Of a DNA stretch of 64,000 bases, positions 8,390 through 17,595 are shown one piece after another. The notes under the pieces were generated by a model. That model worked only from the letters and a program-made list of their open reading frames with translations. It was not told where the DNA came from and did no database searches. Origin of the DNA: Promethearchaeota archaeon (GTDB lineage Archaea > Asgardarchaeota > Lokiarchaeia > Sigyniarchaeales > SOKP01); the NCBI GenBank assembly GCA_019057865.1, contig JAHLWP010000019.1:1-64000 (forward strand), given 5' to 3'. Position 1 is the stretch's first letter; each line of letters begins with the position of its first letter. Position numbers and translations under genes: made by a program.

Positions 8390-10696
8390 GTGAAAAGGAC
8401 TTCAAAAATTAAATCAAAACCGAGTAGTTCCATTCGGAAAGGTTTTAAATATCAAGATTTGCAAGCTCTTCGTTTAACATTAGAATTATATATTGAAAAT
8501 ATAGATTTCGAGCTACTTATGGAAGAGGATAATCAAGGTAATCTTGATGATATTCAGATTTTTAGAGATAATAAATTATTAGCATATCAAGTAAAACTTG
8601 CAACTACAAAACACGCATCTTATAAAATAATTGATTTTATTGATCCAAAAGATAAAAACAAGAAAAGAATCCATATCAAAAAATTTGCAAATGGTTGGAG
8701 AGATTTAAAAAAAAAATACCCAAAAAAAGATATTAGAATTATACTCTTATCTAATCACTCTGAGGGCGATGATCTTTTAGATATCATTAAACAAGGTCAA
8801 TTTCAACAAGAATTCATAGAAAATAAGAAATATAAAGATGTTAAAATAATCCGTAAAAATTTAAAAGAGCAAACATCATTAGAGGAGGAAGAATTTAAAG
8901 ATTTCTTAAGTCATTTTCATTTCCAATTAAAAGATAAAAATTTAAATGATTTAGAAGTATATATTAAAGAAAATCTACTTTTTACACGATTGAACATTAA
9001 GAATAAAGCGATATTTGACACTTTAAGAAGAAAGTTTGAAGACTATGCAATTCAAAAAAGAAAGGCTATTAATGCTGAGTTTTATAAGAGTATTTTAGGA
9101 CCATTAGAATCAAAGTTTTATAGAAATTTCCCAGATATATTGAAAGAATGTATCTTTAATGAAAATGATAAGGATTTCAGACGAATCATGCAAATTTATG
9201 TACCTCCTGAAGGTTTAAACATAGCCTTTGAAAAATTAAAAGCTCATAGATTTTTAATGATTACTGGTCCTCCTCATATAGGAAAAACATCAACATTATA
9301 TAAGTTAGCCTATGATATAAAACAATCTCATGAAGATATTAAGTTGATCCTTGAGGTTGATGATCAATCAGAAGCAATCTTAAAACTAATAAGCATCTAT
9401 ATAAAAAACTCAATAATATTATTTGATGATATTTTTGGAAAATTAGATTTTGAAAAAAAAAGGAGAGCAGAAAATTTTGAGAAAATTCTTAAACTGACAC
9501 AAAATCCAAATAATAATTTTGTTATCTGTACTTCTCGTGTAGAGCATCTCTCAAAAGCAAAAATTGAGACTGAAAGTTACTTTGATCCTGAATATGAATT
9601 TAAGATGAAACAAGAAGGAGTGTATAGTGATGATGCTCTAAATCAAATTTTAGATAATCATCTGAGATATTATTTACATGAAGGTACAGTTTCTGAGAGA
9701 GAAATAAATATCATCAAAAAAAACCAAATAAATGTTATAAAGAGTCTTAGATTTCCTCATAATTATCAGTTTTTAATTGAGAAAAATTTGAAAAATGTAA
9801 TTTCTGGGAAAATAGATATGATTAAAGCCATTGAGTGCTCAAAACACATCAAAAAAGCAGTAAAGAGATGGTTTTTAAAAATAGAGAATAATGAAATTAA
9901 ACATTTTATATTAACAATTGCGATTTTTCAAAATTTAGAAGAAGGAGTATTAGAACAAATCCACAAAGGGTTTATCAATCTTCTAAGAGAACATCATAGA
10001 ATTGATATTATCTACAGACCTCTTAGACTTTTAATGAAAAAAGCTGAAATATCTGAGTACATCCACTATAAAAGCAATATGATAACATTTATCCATCCGA
10101 GTTATTATGAAGGGATTATGGAATTATTATTAGAGGAAGGTTATATCATAGATTATTGCTCCATCATAAATATAATATTAAAGCAAGTCTATGAGACTCA
10201 ATGCATAACTATAAATAAATTCATAAATATCCTTAGTAGCATTGGTAGTATAGCTCCTAATATATCCATACCTTTTTTAACTAAATTAATTAGCATATCT
10301 GATTTAGAGGTTTTAGCACTCGTCGAAGCAGCTTTTTATAGAATCGGAATACACCACCCTGATGCAATTCTTTCAGTAATAGATGAATATATGAGCAATA
10401 TGAATGAACTAATAAGAAAAGTTATTATTCTGACTCTTTTAGATTTAGGCCGTAGATATCCAAATATAATTCTGCAGTTTTTAGGAAAGAAAATGAGCAG
10501 TAAAGATGAAACTACTTTAAATAATATTATAGAGGTCTTTCGAAAAATGATTGTAGTGGATCTAATTTCAGAAAAAAATAATATTGGAGTTTTTCCATTC
10601 CTAAATAAGAAAATATTCAGCGAAGATGAACACATAAGAAAAGTAATTGGAATTATTATAGGATATATTGGATTAATGATTCCAGAAGATCCTTAA
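8390..10696 (+). CDS. Avs-like STAND NTPase with N-terminal Cap4-type nuclease
   Basis: 768 aa with three parts. Residues ~17-200 resemble the Cap4/DUF4297 PD-(D/E)xK nuclease (GFKYQDLQALRL, LDDIQIF, then YQVK at 66-69, so the Asp and Gln-x-Lys positions are present). Residues ~270-400 are a STAND-type P-loop NTPase: Walker A GPPHIGKTST near 293, Walker B IILFDDIF near 343, and a CTSR sensor near 380. The C-terminal ~250 residues are HEAT-like helical repeats, probably the sensor. Known relatives detect a phage protein, oligomerise and degrade DNA. GTG 8390 has GAGGT seven bases upstream. A zinc-ribbon/TM tail lies out of frame right after the stop (10680-10826). Confidence 0.8.
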   Translation: MKRTSKIKSKPSSSIRKGFKYQDLQALRLTLELYIENIDFELLMEEDNQGNLDDIQIFRDNKLLAYQVKLATTKHASYKIIDFIDPKDKNKKRIHIKKFANGWRDLKKKYPKKDIRIILLSNHSEGDDLLDIIKQGQFQQEFIENKKYKDVKIIRKNLKEQTSLEEEEFKDFLSHFHFQLKDKNLNDLEVYIKENLLFTRLNIKNKAIFDTLRRKFEDYAIQKRKAINAEFYKSILGPLESKFYRNFPDILKECIFNENDKDFRRIMQIYVPPEGLNIAFEKLKAHRFLMITGPPHIGKTSTLYKLAYDIKQSHEDIKLILEVDDQSEAILKLISIYIKNSIILFDDIFGKLDFEKKRRAENFEKILKLTQNPNNNFVICTSRVEHLSKAKIETESYFDPEYEFKMKQEGVYSDDALNQILDNHLRYYLHEGTVSEREINIIKKNQINVIKSLRFPHNYQFLIEKNLKNVISGKIDMIKAIECSKHIKKAVKRWFLKIENNEIKHFILTIAIFQNLEEGVLEQIHKGFINLLREHHRIDIIYRPLRLLMKKAEISEYIHYKSNMITFIHPSYYEGIMELLLEEGYIIDYCSIINIILKQVYETQCITINKFINILSSIGSIAPNISIPFLTKLISISDLEVLALVEAAFYRIGIHHPDAILSVIDEYMSNMNELIRKVIILTLLDLGRRYPNIILQFLGKKMSSKDETTLNNIIEVFRKMIVVDLISEKNNIGVFPFLNKKIFSEDEHIRKVIGIIIGYIGLMIPEDP

Positions 10697-10826
10697 ATGC
10701 CCTAAATGTAGTTTTAAATATCCGAAATTTGATCTTGGTCTTGGAGGGAGCTTAGCATTAGGAACATTAATAGGCTTAGGTATCGCAGGATTAATTTATT
10801 TATTGACAAAAGATGAAAATAAATAG
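10680..10826 (+). pseudogene. Zinc-ribbon plus membrane-helix tail, out of frame with the STAND gene
   Basis: This open frame reads ILKCPKCSFKYPKF followed by a glycine-rich hydrophobic helix (LALGTLIGLGIAGLIYLL) and a TKDENK tail. It has no start codon and overlaps the last codons of the STAND ORF in a different frame. It may be the original C-terminus of that protein displaced by a one-base frameshift near 10685-10694, or a remnant of another gene. Confidence 0.45.
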
Positions 10827-10843
10827 CAATCAGAGAAAGAGGT

Positions 10844-11644
10844 GTGATTTTTTTGAGAGAAATATGTCATAAAGGATTAGCTAAATTGGTTGGAGCTTAT
10901 GGGTCAGTTCCAATGAATAATGAAGATCTGTTTGAATTAATAAAAGCATCAATAGAACCAGATCTGGAAAAGAGAAAGAATATCGAGAAAAATCTACAAA
11001 ATATTCCCAAAGTAGTACCAATTCTATTCGAAACGTTAGTTGAACATACTATAGGAGCGAAGGAGAACGCAATCTTAAATTTGAGGAAAGCTAAAAATGC
11101 TTATCTCAAAGATGATTCATCTTGGATTAGTTTTTTAGGACAGACATTCCATTACATTACAGATTGGGGAACACCATATCACGCTCCTCTCTCAGTGGCA
11201 AATCCAGTCATCCCAAATACCATTTTTTGGACATTAATTATGGGATTATTAGGAATAATTGTTAATCGAAAGAAAGGTTCAAAAAAAATGTTAGAAAGTG
11301 CCATTAAATGGGGTTTGATTGGAGCTGGTACATCAGGTGGTTCTAGCTTAATTAAACTATATTTAGATCATGAGCTTTTTGAAGAACAATGTGATGAATA
11401 TTGGAATAGATATAAAAGTTCAATCAGTAGAAAATTCATATCTCAAAAAAAGGTTTTACACCTGCCAAGAAATTTTGAAGAAGCAATCATGTTATTTGAC
11501 GAGAAGATGAATAACTTGCGAACTATCTGCAATAATACATCTCCTGATTGGATTTTGTCTAGCGATGGGGATAATTTTGCTGATTATATGGTTCAGATTG
11601 CTGTCGTGATGGATTTCGCAATCCAAATCATTAAATATTATTGA
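10844..11644 (+). CDS. Zinc-dependent phospholipase C-like protein
   Basis: 266 aa. The core motif FLGQTFHYITDWGTPYHAPL supplies His103, Asp107 and His113, the zinc-ligand spacing of the zinc-dependent phospholipase C / P1-nuclease fold; a later DHELFEEQCDEYW supplies another His and Glu. A hydrophobic segment (IFWTLIMGLLGIIV, ~126-140) suggests membrane contact. No signal peptide is seen. GTG 10844 overlaps the AGAGGTG ribosome-binding sequence, so the TTG at 10853, eight bases further on, is a better-spaced start. Role in the island is unknown; membrane attack as an abortive effector is conceivable. A motif-A copy follows four bases after the stop. Confidence 0.65.
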   Translation: MIFLREICHKGLAKLVGAYGSVPMNNEDLFELIKASIEPDLEKRKNIEKNLQNIPKVVPILFETLVEHTIGAKENAILNLRKAKNAYLKDDSSWISFLGQTFHYITDWGTPYHAPLSVANPVIPNTIFWTLIMGLLGIIVNRKKGSKKMLESAIKWGLIGAGTSGGSSLIKLYLDHELFEEQCDEYWNRYKSSISRKFISQKKVLHLPRNFEEAIMLFDEKMNNLRTICNNTSPDWILSSDGDNFADYMVQIAVVMDFAIQIIKYY

Positions 11645-11647
11645 ATT

Positions 11648-11681
11648 TCCCTCACCCGCGGTGCCCTCCTCATTACTTGGG
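11648..11681 (+). repeat. Motif A, copy 1 (C-rich, solo)
   Basis: Divergent copy: CCCTCACCCGCGGTGCCC, TCCT, then TTGGG. It starts four bases after the stop of the phospholipase-like gene. The CCC...GGG ends could pair. Confidence 0.65.
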
Positions 11682-11787
11682 AAATAGTAAGATTAAAGAA
11701 AAGATTATAGAAAATCTTAAAGGATTCTTGGATGTAGGGTTTTGATTAGAAATGAATATAAATATTTATTCGATTTTAGATTAATTA

Positions 11788-11799
11788 ATTATAAATAAG
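11788..11799 (+). promoter_or_regulatory. TATA box of the AbiTii-like gene
   Basis: ATTATAAATAAG, centred about 28 bases before GTG 11822. Confidence 0.45.
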
Positions 11800-11821
11800 A
11801 TAAAATGAAAGGCTTGATCGA

Positions 11822-12757
11822 GTGTCAAATATTCCAGATTTAATTAAATCTATTAAAAATACGATAAATAGAAAAGACCAATTAATAAAAAATCTCCAGA
11901 AAGTTATTGAAATTGCAGAAAACTATGAGCACGACAATGCAATCAACTGGGTAAGTTGGGAACTAAATGGTTATGATGATAAAGAATCAATTCCTCATTA
12001 TAGAAAAATAAATATTTTTGTCCATAAACATAGTTCTCCCTTTATTGCAGAGAGAAAATATGAAAAAACAGAATATTTTTTAAAATCTATCAAGGAAGTA
12101 ATTGAAAATTCTAAAAAGTATTTATCAACTTATAATACTACGAATATATGGGGAACACCCAAAACTCATTATATTAAAAAATCTGAATTTTTAGAAATAA
12201 TCGAGGGAGTCAAGAGAAAAATTAAAGAATACATCTCAAAAATATTAAAAGACCCAGATGATATTGAAGCGGATTTTAGTTTTATAGTTGAACAGAGTTA
12301 TCAAGAATATCAAACGAAATTAAGACAAGAAAAATTTGATCTTTTACTTGGAAAATTAGATTTATATTTGAAAGATAAGAAAGAGAAAGAGACTTTTTCA
12401 AAAAACTTGAGCACATTATTAAAGTTTGAATATGATAGGAATTACAAATTCTGTATGATTTTAATGGGAGCAATTTTAGAATTTCTATTAGTCAGATATT
12501 GTAGAAATAATAACATACCATCTGAACCTTATAACAATCGGAAAGGTGATACATTTGCTAATTATATCGAAGCTGCTATTAAAAATGATATTTTTGGGGA
12601 AAAAATGAGGTGGGTAATTGTACAATCACATCTTAGAGACTTTAGAAATTATATTCATATCCTTAAGGAAATTCGGAGTATAGAAATCGATGAAAAATGG
12701 TATGAAACTATTAAACCAGTGTTTGAAGTTCTTTATAATAAGTTTAAAGCTTCTTAA
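11822..12757 (+). CDS. AbiTii-domain protein
   Basis: 311 aa. The N-terminal ~65 residues match the AbiTii domain: a helical pair followed by WVSWELNGYDDKESIPHYR (residues 43-61), the conserved W/ELNGY...IPxYR signature. The C-terminal half is helical with a KFCMILMGAILEFLLVRYC stretch and RDFRNYIHI, resembling a degenerate HEPN or TIR-binding helical domain. AbiTii proteins are linked to abortive infection, but mechanism is unknown. GTG 11822 fits the upstream TATA element. The gene is bounded by motif A on both sides (11648, 12822). Confidence 0.75.
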   Translation: MSNIPDLIKSIKNTINRKDQLIKNLQKVIEIAENYEHDNAINWVSWELNGYDDKESIPHYRKINIFVHKHSSPFIAERKYEKTEYFLKSIKEVIENSKKYLSTYNTTNIWGTPKTHYIKKSEFLEIIEGVKRKIKEYISKILKDPDDIEADFSFIVEQSYQEYQTKLRQEKFDLLLGKLDLYLKDKKEKETFSKNLSTLLKFEYDRNYKFCMILMGAILEFLLVRYCRNNNIPSEPYNNRKGDTFANYIEAAIKNDIFGEKMRWVIVQSHLRDFRNYIHILKEIRSIEIDEKWYETIKPVFEVLYNKFKAS

Positions 12758-12821
12758 TAAAAATCTTGTAAAAAGTAAAAGAATAGATAATATTTTTTAC
12801 CAATTTCCCTAATAATTGGTG

Positions 12822-13180
12822 CCTCCCTCCCCCGTGGAGCCCCCTCCTAAAAAAGTGGGGTGGAACTGTTCTAGAATAGTGTTATTTATTCAAGCTCATT
12901 ATTAATTACTATTTTAATCATCAAGGATTTCCAGATTTTAATAATAATTGAAGTAGGATGGTATTTCAGCTGAAAAAACAATAATGCGTTATTAAATCAG
13001 CTTATAGATATTGTGAATAGCTTAAAAATTAATGCTAACCTAAAAAGGACATAAGAAAGACATAACAAATATAAGAATTAGAAATTGTACGTTAATTGGA
13101 TTACTTTTGGCAATAACTTTCAAATATTATTGATTAAGTAAAGAATAAGTTTTTTTAAATTTTAACGGTTATTTCACGAA
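12822..13180 (+). repeat. AB element, copy 1 (~355 bp, non-coding)
   Basis: Starts with motif A (CCTCCCTCCCCCGTGG..., 12822-12860) and ends with motif B (AACGGTTATTTCACGAA, 13164-13180). Almost identical copies lie at 22153-22508 and 52481-52836. Inside is a palindrome TTTCAGCTGAAA (12964-12975) and a stem-loop in which AGCTGA (12968-12973) can pair with TCAGCT (12997-13002) around AATAA-TGCG-TTATT. No open frame longer than a few codons is kept. The remaining intergenic DNA to 13465 holds motif B' and a palindrome. Confidence 0.9.
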
Positions 13181-13305
13181 TCCCCACAAAAGCTAATCTA
13201 ATAATTATTTTATCCTGAATCTTAATTGTCTAAGAGTCAATTTACTAAAAACTTAGCTCTTATCTTTCAATAAATAGACAATTTGAGTTTACCTTTTAGT
13301 TCAGT

Positions 13306-13319
13306 AACCGTTTCACGAA
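13306..13319 (+). repeat. Motif B', copy 1
   Basis: AACCGTTTCACGAA, a variant of motif B, 125 bases after the AB element. The same pairing of AB element then B' is found at 22492-22643, with unrelated sequence in between. Confidence 0.6.
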
Positions 13320-13429
13320 ATACTCTCCTGTAAAAATCTTGACTTCATTAATTAGCTCAGATTCAAGTGATTGAACTAAACATCCTCAAATAAAATTTTC
13401 ATTACATATTATTAACTCATGATTGCATG

Positions 13430-13447
13430 TTAAGATATATATCTTAA
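13430..13447. promoter_or_regulatory. 18-bp perfect palindrome in the promoter of the membrane protein
   Basis: TTAAGATATATATCTTAA. It covers a TATA-like core about 25-30 bases before ATG 13466, so it may be both TATA box and operator. Confidence 0.45.
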
Positions 13448-13465
13448 AAGAAAATATAAATAAAC

Positions 13466-14152
13466 ATGGCAAAAATTAATGATATTCTGAAATATAAGAA
13501 AATTTTTTTTTTAACTATTATAATTTTGGTAGAAATAATTTTATTAGTTTTATTTACAATCCTATTCATTACAACTAACATAGAATTTTATAATCTTATA
13601 GTTGAATCATTAAGAAATTTTATAATATTAACCAGTGTAGTAACCGCTTTAACTATCCCATTTGTAATGAAAGATATTGAAGAAAAGAAACGAGAAGTGG
13701 AGTTAAGAGATCGAATAGAAACAGTTATCAATGAACTTAAAAATTATTTTGAAATTATTATCTCTTCTAAATTTGATGGACTGCCAAAGAAAAATCTATA
13801 CATTCCTCCTCAATTTCAATTTTTTAAATCCATTGCTAAAAAAGAACCTGAATTCTTAAAAAAACTCGGTATCGATATTTCAATTTATACGAGGACTTCA
13901 AAAATTGGAACTCAATATGAAGGAGGTACTTTAATAATCCTGAATATTTATAGATTACGTGGTGGGAATCAACCAACTCTTGTTTTCATACGCACAGATA
14001 GTAAATTTTCTGAGTTACTGGGTTCATATGAAAATCTTCTAAAAAAAATCATTGAAAACGCAGAAAATAATTTCTCCATAACATTAGATAAAAATTTATG
14101 CTTATTATCAGATAATCTTAAATCAGGTTATATGGAAGTAACCAAAAATTGA
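13466..14152 (+). CDS. Membrane protein of unknown function (two TM helices)
   Basis: 228 aa. Two hydrophobic helices occupy residues ~14-36 (FFLTIIILVEIILLVLFTIL) and ~50-66 (FIILTSVVTALTIPFV). They are followed by a charged helix (KDIEEKKREVELRDRIETV) and a soluble alpha/beta C-terminal domain of ~140 residues that I do not recognise. Membrane-anchored effectors with a cytoplasmic sensor are frequent in defence islands, but nothing here proves that role. The gene stands alone, with B' at 13306 upstream and a B copy at 14284 downstream. Confidence 0.65.
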   Translation: MAKINDILKYKKIFFLTIIILVEIILLVLFTILFITTNIEFYNLIVESLRNFIILTSVVTALTIPFVMKDIEEKKREVELRDRIETVINELKNYFEIIISSKFDGLPKKNLYIPPQFQFFKSIAKKEPEFLKKLGIDISIYTRTSKIGTQYEGGTLIILNIYRLRGGNQPTLVFIRTDSKFSELLGSYENLLKKIIENAENNFSITLDKNLCLLSDNLKSGYMEVTKN

Positions 14153-14283
14153 ACTTTTTATAACATAATTGCCTTAAACTGTCATTTATTCAATACTGTA
14201 TATCAGGATGAAGAACTTTGGATATACTAGAATTCTATTTAATTATTAAGATTATTTTTTTTTTAATAAATCTGAATTAACTT

Positions 14284-14296
14284 CGGTTATTTCACA
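14284..14296 (+). repeat. Motif B, solo copy (partial)
   Basis: CGGTTATTTCACA, 132 bases after the membrane-protein gene. The last bases differ from the consensus. Confidence 0.5.
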
Positions 14297-14507
14297 TACT
14301 TCAAAAATTAAAGATCATTTCTATTCTCAATCTAGCATTAAAATATGAAAAGGATGTCATCTGGTCATTATAATGGTCAAATATAGTAAAAACTTTCCGT
14401 ACATATAATTCTTTTATTGTATCAATGATAAATTTCAAGAAAAAACCGATGTTGTAATCCTCCAAAGTGATCAAATTTTGCCAAGTATACATCTTATATC
14501 TGCTTAA

Positions 14508-14723
14508 ATGGCTGAAGATAAAAAAAATAAATTTATTCATACTAATAGGAGACTATTATTTAAAAGAAAATTGGAGTATATTGAGATAGATGTTAATGAA
14601 TTTTTCCTCTTATTTGAAAAAATATTTCGTCTATTAAATACGCTTGACCTTTCAATAAAAATAATAGGAATTAAATTATTGTCTGATGGAAAAGATCCAT
14701 TCGATATGTATAGATATGATTAA
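14508..14723 (+). CDS. Small hypothetical protein
   Basis: 71 aa with ATG at 14508, preceded directly by an in-frame TAA. The sequence (LEYIEIDVNEFFLLFEKIF, LDLSIKIIGIKLLSDG) looks protein-like but matches nothing I know. No Shine-Dalgarno is visible. It may be a remnant; a competing minus-strand frame over 14301-14540 also looks plausible, and only one can be real. Confidence 0.3.
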   Translation: MAEDKKNKFIHTNRRLLFKRKLEYIEIDVNEFFLLFEKIFRLLNTLDLSIKIIGIKLLSDGKDPFDMYRYD

Positions 14724-14880
14724 AGAAAGTAAGATAGAAAGCAAGGAGAAAAACTAATTTTAATCTCTTTGTTTGAGCTTCCTTTCTTTTGAAAAATATA
14801 ATTTATAATTAGATAGAGTATTTCTAGCCAATTTTGAATCAGACCATAATTGGAGATAAATGAATTAGGCTCCCATATCT

Positions 14881-16095
14881 TTAATTTTTCTCCAAAAAAG
14901 CTATTAAATTTTCACCTAATCTAAACCCTATGCTATCTCCATAACCCAATAAAATCTCATTAAATATTTCTTGTAATAATCTTTGTTTACCTTCTTTACT
15001 ACTTAGTTCTTTAATAGTATAAATACGTTCAAAAGGTATAAAACTATTGTGTTGGAAATTAAATTTAGGTCTATTGTATATGAATTTTGGTTGAGGAGAA
15101 TATTTCCAATTCGAGATATTTAATACGCTAAAGATTATTTTTATTGCTCCAAGATACTTAAGTTTATTGAAAAACTTTGAGAGAAAGTACAAGAAACCTA
15201 GCACATAAGCTGACATAATTTGGACTGGTAATGTTTGGTTGTAGGGATCTTTTTTTAACCCATAACGCCAATCATAGAGAACCAATCCTTCCCTCTGGAT
15301 CAATATACTGCCAATCAAACTTGATGAGGATATATACTGAAGGCCTTCCCTAGTAACACTTAAATTATTAAAAATTTGAGTAGGAAAGGAATCAATAGGA
15401 GGTCCATTTTTTGTCTCTATTTCCAAATAATCTTTTAATTCTGAAATTTGCGGAATCTTAAATAATCCTCCTGTGTTAAGAAGGGGATAAGCTATAATTC
15501 TCATATTCAAATCACTTTTTACCTTTTGAGATGTTATATTTTGATCGAATTCTTTTTCTAGTTTTGTTAACTTATTAAATATTGCTTCTTCATCGACATG
15601 AGCTCTAGATTCCTCTAAATATTCAACTTTTGATTTTTCTTTTGAATATTGAGCCTTTAAGTAATTGGTAGGTTCCACTGTTTTAGCTTTTTCAATGATT
15701 CCTACCTCTTTTAATATTATTTCGGTTAATCGTACATATTCAATAGCAAATTCTGGTCTAATTCCTAATGTTATTGATTCTGACCTATGTTGAAATAAAT
15801 TCCTTTGATCATGCAGTTTTTTAATTCCTTTATCATATTGGGGGACATTAGGATAAAGGGGGCTTAAAATCTCTTTGTACAATTTCGGGAAATCAAAAGT
15901 TTTTTTATTTCCTTTACTTGAAATTGTTTGATATGTTAAGCTCTTTTCTTGAGCAATAAAAATACAGATCTTAGAAATCAAATTATCTACTAAATAATGA
16001 CTCAGTTCACTCAAGATTAGTTCATTCGATTTAGAAAATTCTAAAGCTAATTTATATAAATTAATGAATACTTCATATTCTGCTTTTCTATTCAT
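14881..16095 (-). CDS. Unknown protein with N-terminal HEPN-like domain
   Basis: 404 aa. The first ~140 residues are helical and contain KLHDQRNLFQHRSESI, an RN-x3-H motif of HEPN-type domains. A charged linker/coiled coil (KAQYSKEKSKVEYLEE...) joins a ~230-residue C-terminal domain of mixed structure (GGLFKIPQISELKDYLEIET, REGLVLYDWRYGL, ILLGYGDSIGFRLGENL) that I do not recognise. It is a minus-strand gene standing alone between a plus-oriented B motif (14284) and an inverted B' motif (16225), consistent with an inverted unit. ATG start at 16095. Confidence 0.6.
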   Translation of the reverse strand: MNRKAEYEVFINLYKLALEFSKSNELILSELSHYLVDNLISKICIFIAQEKSLTYQTISSKGNKKTFDFPKLYKEILSPLYPNVPQYDKGIKKLHDQRNLFQHRSESITLGIRPEFAIEYVRLTEIILKEVGIIEKAKTVEPTNYLKAQYSKEKSKVEYLEESRAHVDEEAIFNKLTKLEKEFDQNITSQKVKSDLNMRIIAYPLLNTGGLFKIPQISELKDYLEIETKNGPPIDSFPTQIFNNLSVTREGLQYISSSSLIGSILIQREGLVLYDWRYGLKKDPYNQTLPVQIMSAYVLGFLYFLSKFFNKLKYLGAIKIIFSVLNISNWKYSPQPKFIYNRPKFNFQHNSFIPFERIYTIKELSSKEGKQRLLQEIFNEILLGYGDSIGFRLGENLIAFLEKN

Positions 16096-16224
16096 GATAA
16101 TTTTAACTCTTCCAATGTTAAAATTGATGGACTTCTAAATTTCCCTTTAAAAATTATTATTTATACTAATGAATACATTGATATCGTCAAGACTATTAAT
16201 CTTAATTGTATTAGTATAGCCTGA

Positions 16225-16236
16225 TTCGTGAAAGGG
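16225..16236 (-). repeat. Motif B', inverted copy
   Basis: TTCGTGAAAGGG, the reverse complement of a B'-like sequence, 130 bases ahead of the minus-strand HEPN-like gene. It is followed at once by a small palindrome GGATTC-TT-GAATCC (16235-16248). Confidence 0.4.
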
Positions 16237-16347
16237 ATTCTTGAATCCTATCGAAATAATTTTCATTTTTAATCAGTTATATTACTTTTTTGTCTTATTA
16301 TTCAATAAAACGAACAGAAATATATCTTTTTCCCTATTTTCTCCTAT

Positions 16348-16380
16348 CTCCCTCCCCCGTGGTGCCCCCTCCTAAAAATT
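16348..16380 (+). repeat. Motif A, solo copy
   Basis: TCCCTCCCCCGTGGTGCC then CCCTCCTAAAAA; nearly the consensus, but the trailing GGGG is missing. It is in the intergenic region 16096-16603 between divergent genes, the only A copy not directly after a plus-strand gene end. Apart from this, inverted B' and short palindromes I see no gene in that region. Confidence 0.75.
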
Positions 16381-16603
16381 ACGAAAAAAATTATTTGAAG
16401 GAACTAATTATTTCTGAACATATTTCTTCAGAAGTGTTATCTTTTATGTAATCTAAAAAACATTCAGGGTCTAGTTTTTGATAAGAAATTTTGAACACTT
16501 ATCACATTGATAATAAATGTGATCTTATTTAGTAACAATCGAATTTTAATTATTAAAGATCATAATAAGGGATCTAAAAAGGCAAAAATAAGCATATAGG
16601 AAT

Positions 16604-17176
16604 ATGAATATAATGAAAAAATTAAATAATGATAAGGTTGCAGTTATAGATATTGAAACAACAGGGAAAATACAAGAAAGTGATTTAATTCTTGAGATTG
16701 GAATTGTTGAATTAAGCTTACTAACTGGTGAAACTAAGATTCTTTTTAATTCATTAGTAAAGGAACCTAAATTTGGGGAAGAACATAGGGACACATGGAT
16801 TTTTGACAATTCAGATCTCAAATTTGAAAATATTGAAAATGCTCCACCATTTGAAAATTTAAAACAGAAAATAAGCGAAATTTTCAATCAATACCCAATA
16901 ACTGCATATAATAAAGCTTTCGATCTTGGTTTTTTAAAAGCTAGAGGGATTAATGTCCCCAAAGAATTACCATGTATAATGTTGACAGCACAAAATGTTT
17001 TAAAAATTCCATATAAATATGACAGCTCAAGATATAAAAAGCCTAATGTTCAAGAGTCTTGGGACTTTTTCTTCCCAAATAATGAATACACTGAAAAACA
17101 TAGAGCTGTAGATGATGCTAACCATGAAGCTAAAATTCTTTTTGAATTATACAAACGTGGACATTTTCTTATTTAA
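16604..17176 (+). CDS. DnaQ-like 3'-5' exonuclease (DEDDh family)
   Basis: 190 aa single-domain exonuclease. The three Exo motifs are present: VIDIETTG with Asp16 and Glu18, AYNKAFDLGFL with Asp108, and HRAVDDANHEAK with the catalytic His and Asp of the DEDDh subtype. It would remove nucleotides from DNA or RNA 3' ends with two metal ions. Such stand-alone exonucleases serve proofreading, repair or, in islands, degradation of invader nucleic acid or small RNAs. ATG 16604, with an ATG three codons later as an alternative. It is flanked by motif A on both sides (16348, 17316), the neatest one-gene unit of the array. Confidence 0.88.
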   Translation: MNIMKKLNNDKVAVIDIETTGKIQESDLILEIGIVELSLLTGETKILFNSLVKEPKFGEEHRDTWIFDNSDLKFENIENAPPFENLKQKISEIFNQYPITAYNKAFDLGFLKARGINVPKELPCIMLTAQNVLKIPYKYDSSRYKKPNVQESWDFFFPNNEYTEKHRAVDDANHEAKILFELYKRGHFLI

Positions 17177-17315
17177 GATAAAAAGAAAAAATATTTTATT
17201 ATATTTATAATCCTCAACATGTTCTACTCTCATTTTCTGTGTAAACTCGATTATAGTTTTCATAATGCTTTTTTCTATTGTCATTCAGAATAAAAATAGT
17301 CATAATTTTTTTTTC

Positions 17316-17351
17316 TCTCTCCCCCATGGTGCCCTCTCCTAGAAAAGTAGG
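17316..17351 (+). repeat. Motif A, solo copy
   Basis: TCTCTCCCCCATGGTGCC, CTCTCCTAG, AAAAGTAGG. TCCTA pairs with TAGGA around a short A-rich loop. It lies 140 bases after the exonuclease gene; nothing else is recognised between 17177 and 17595. Confidence 0.75.
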
Positions 17352-17595
17352 AAAAATTAATTCAAATTTTATTTCGGATAAGATGGAAAGTCAGTGATTA
17401 TGATAAGTGCTCATTTAGGATATGAAAATCTTTTAATAAATCAATAGTCGTTAACAGAAATTTTGTTTCTTAATAAAATTTGAATATCTTGCTTTTAAAT
17501 TTCACCGCTAAAGAGAAAATTAGATTCAAATCAATCAGAATTACTTAATTCAAATATTTTTTCAAAATTGTCGACCAATGGCTCGGGTAAAGTTT

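Noticed and set aside
14301..14540. 79-aa minus-strand frame
   Set aside because: Overlaps the start of the small plus-strand gene at 14508, has no ribosome-binding site or promoter and no family match; may be a remnant but cannot be supported.
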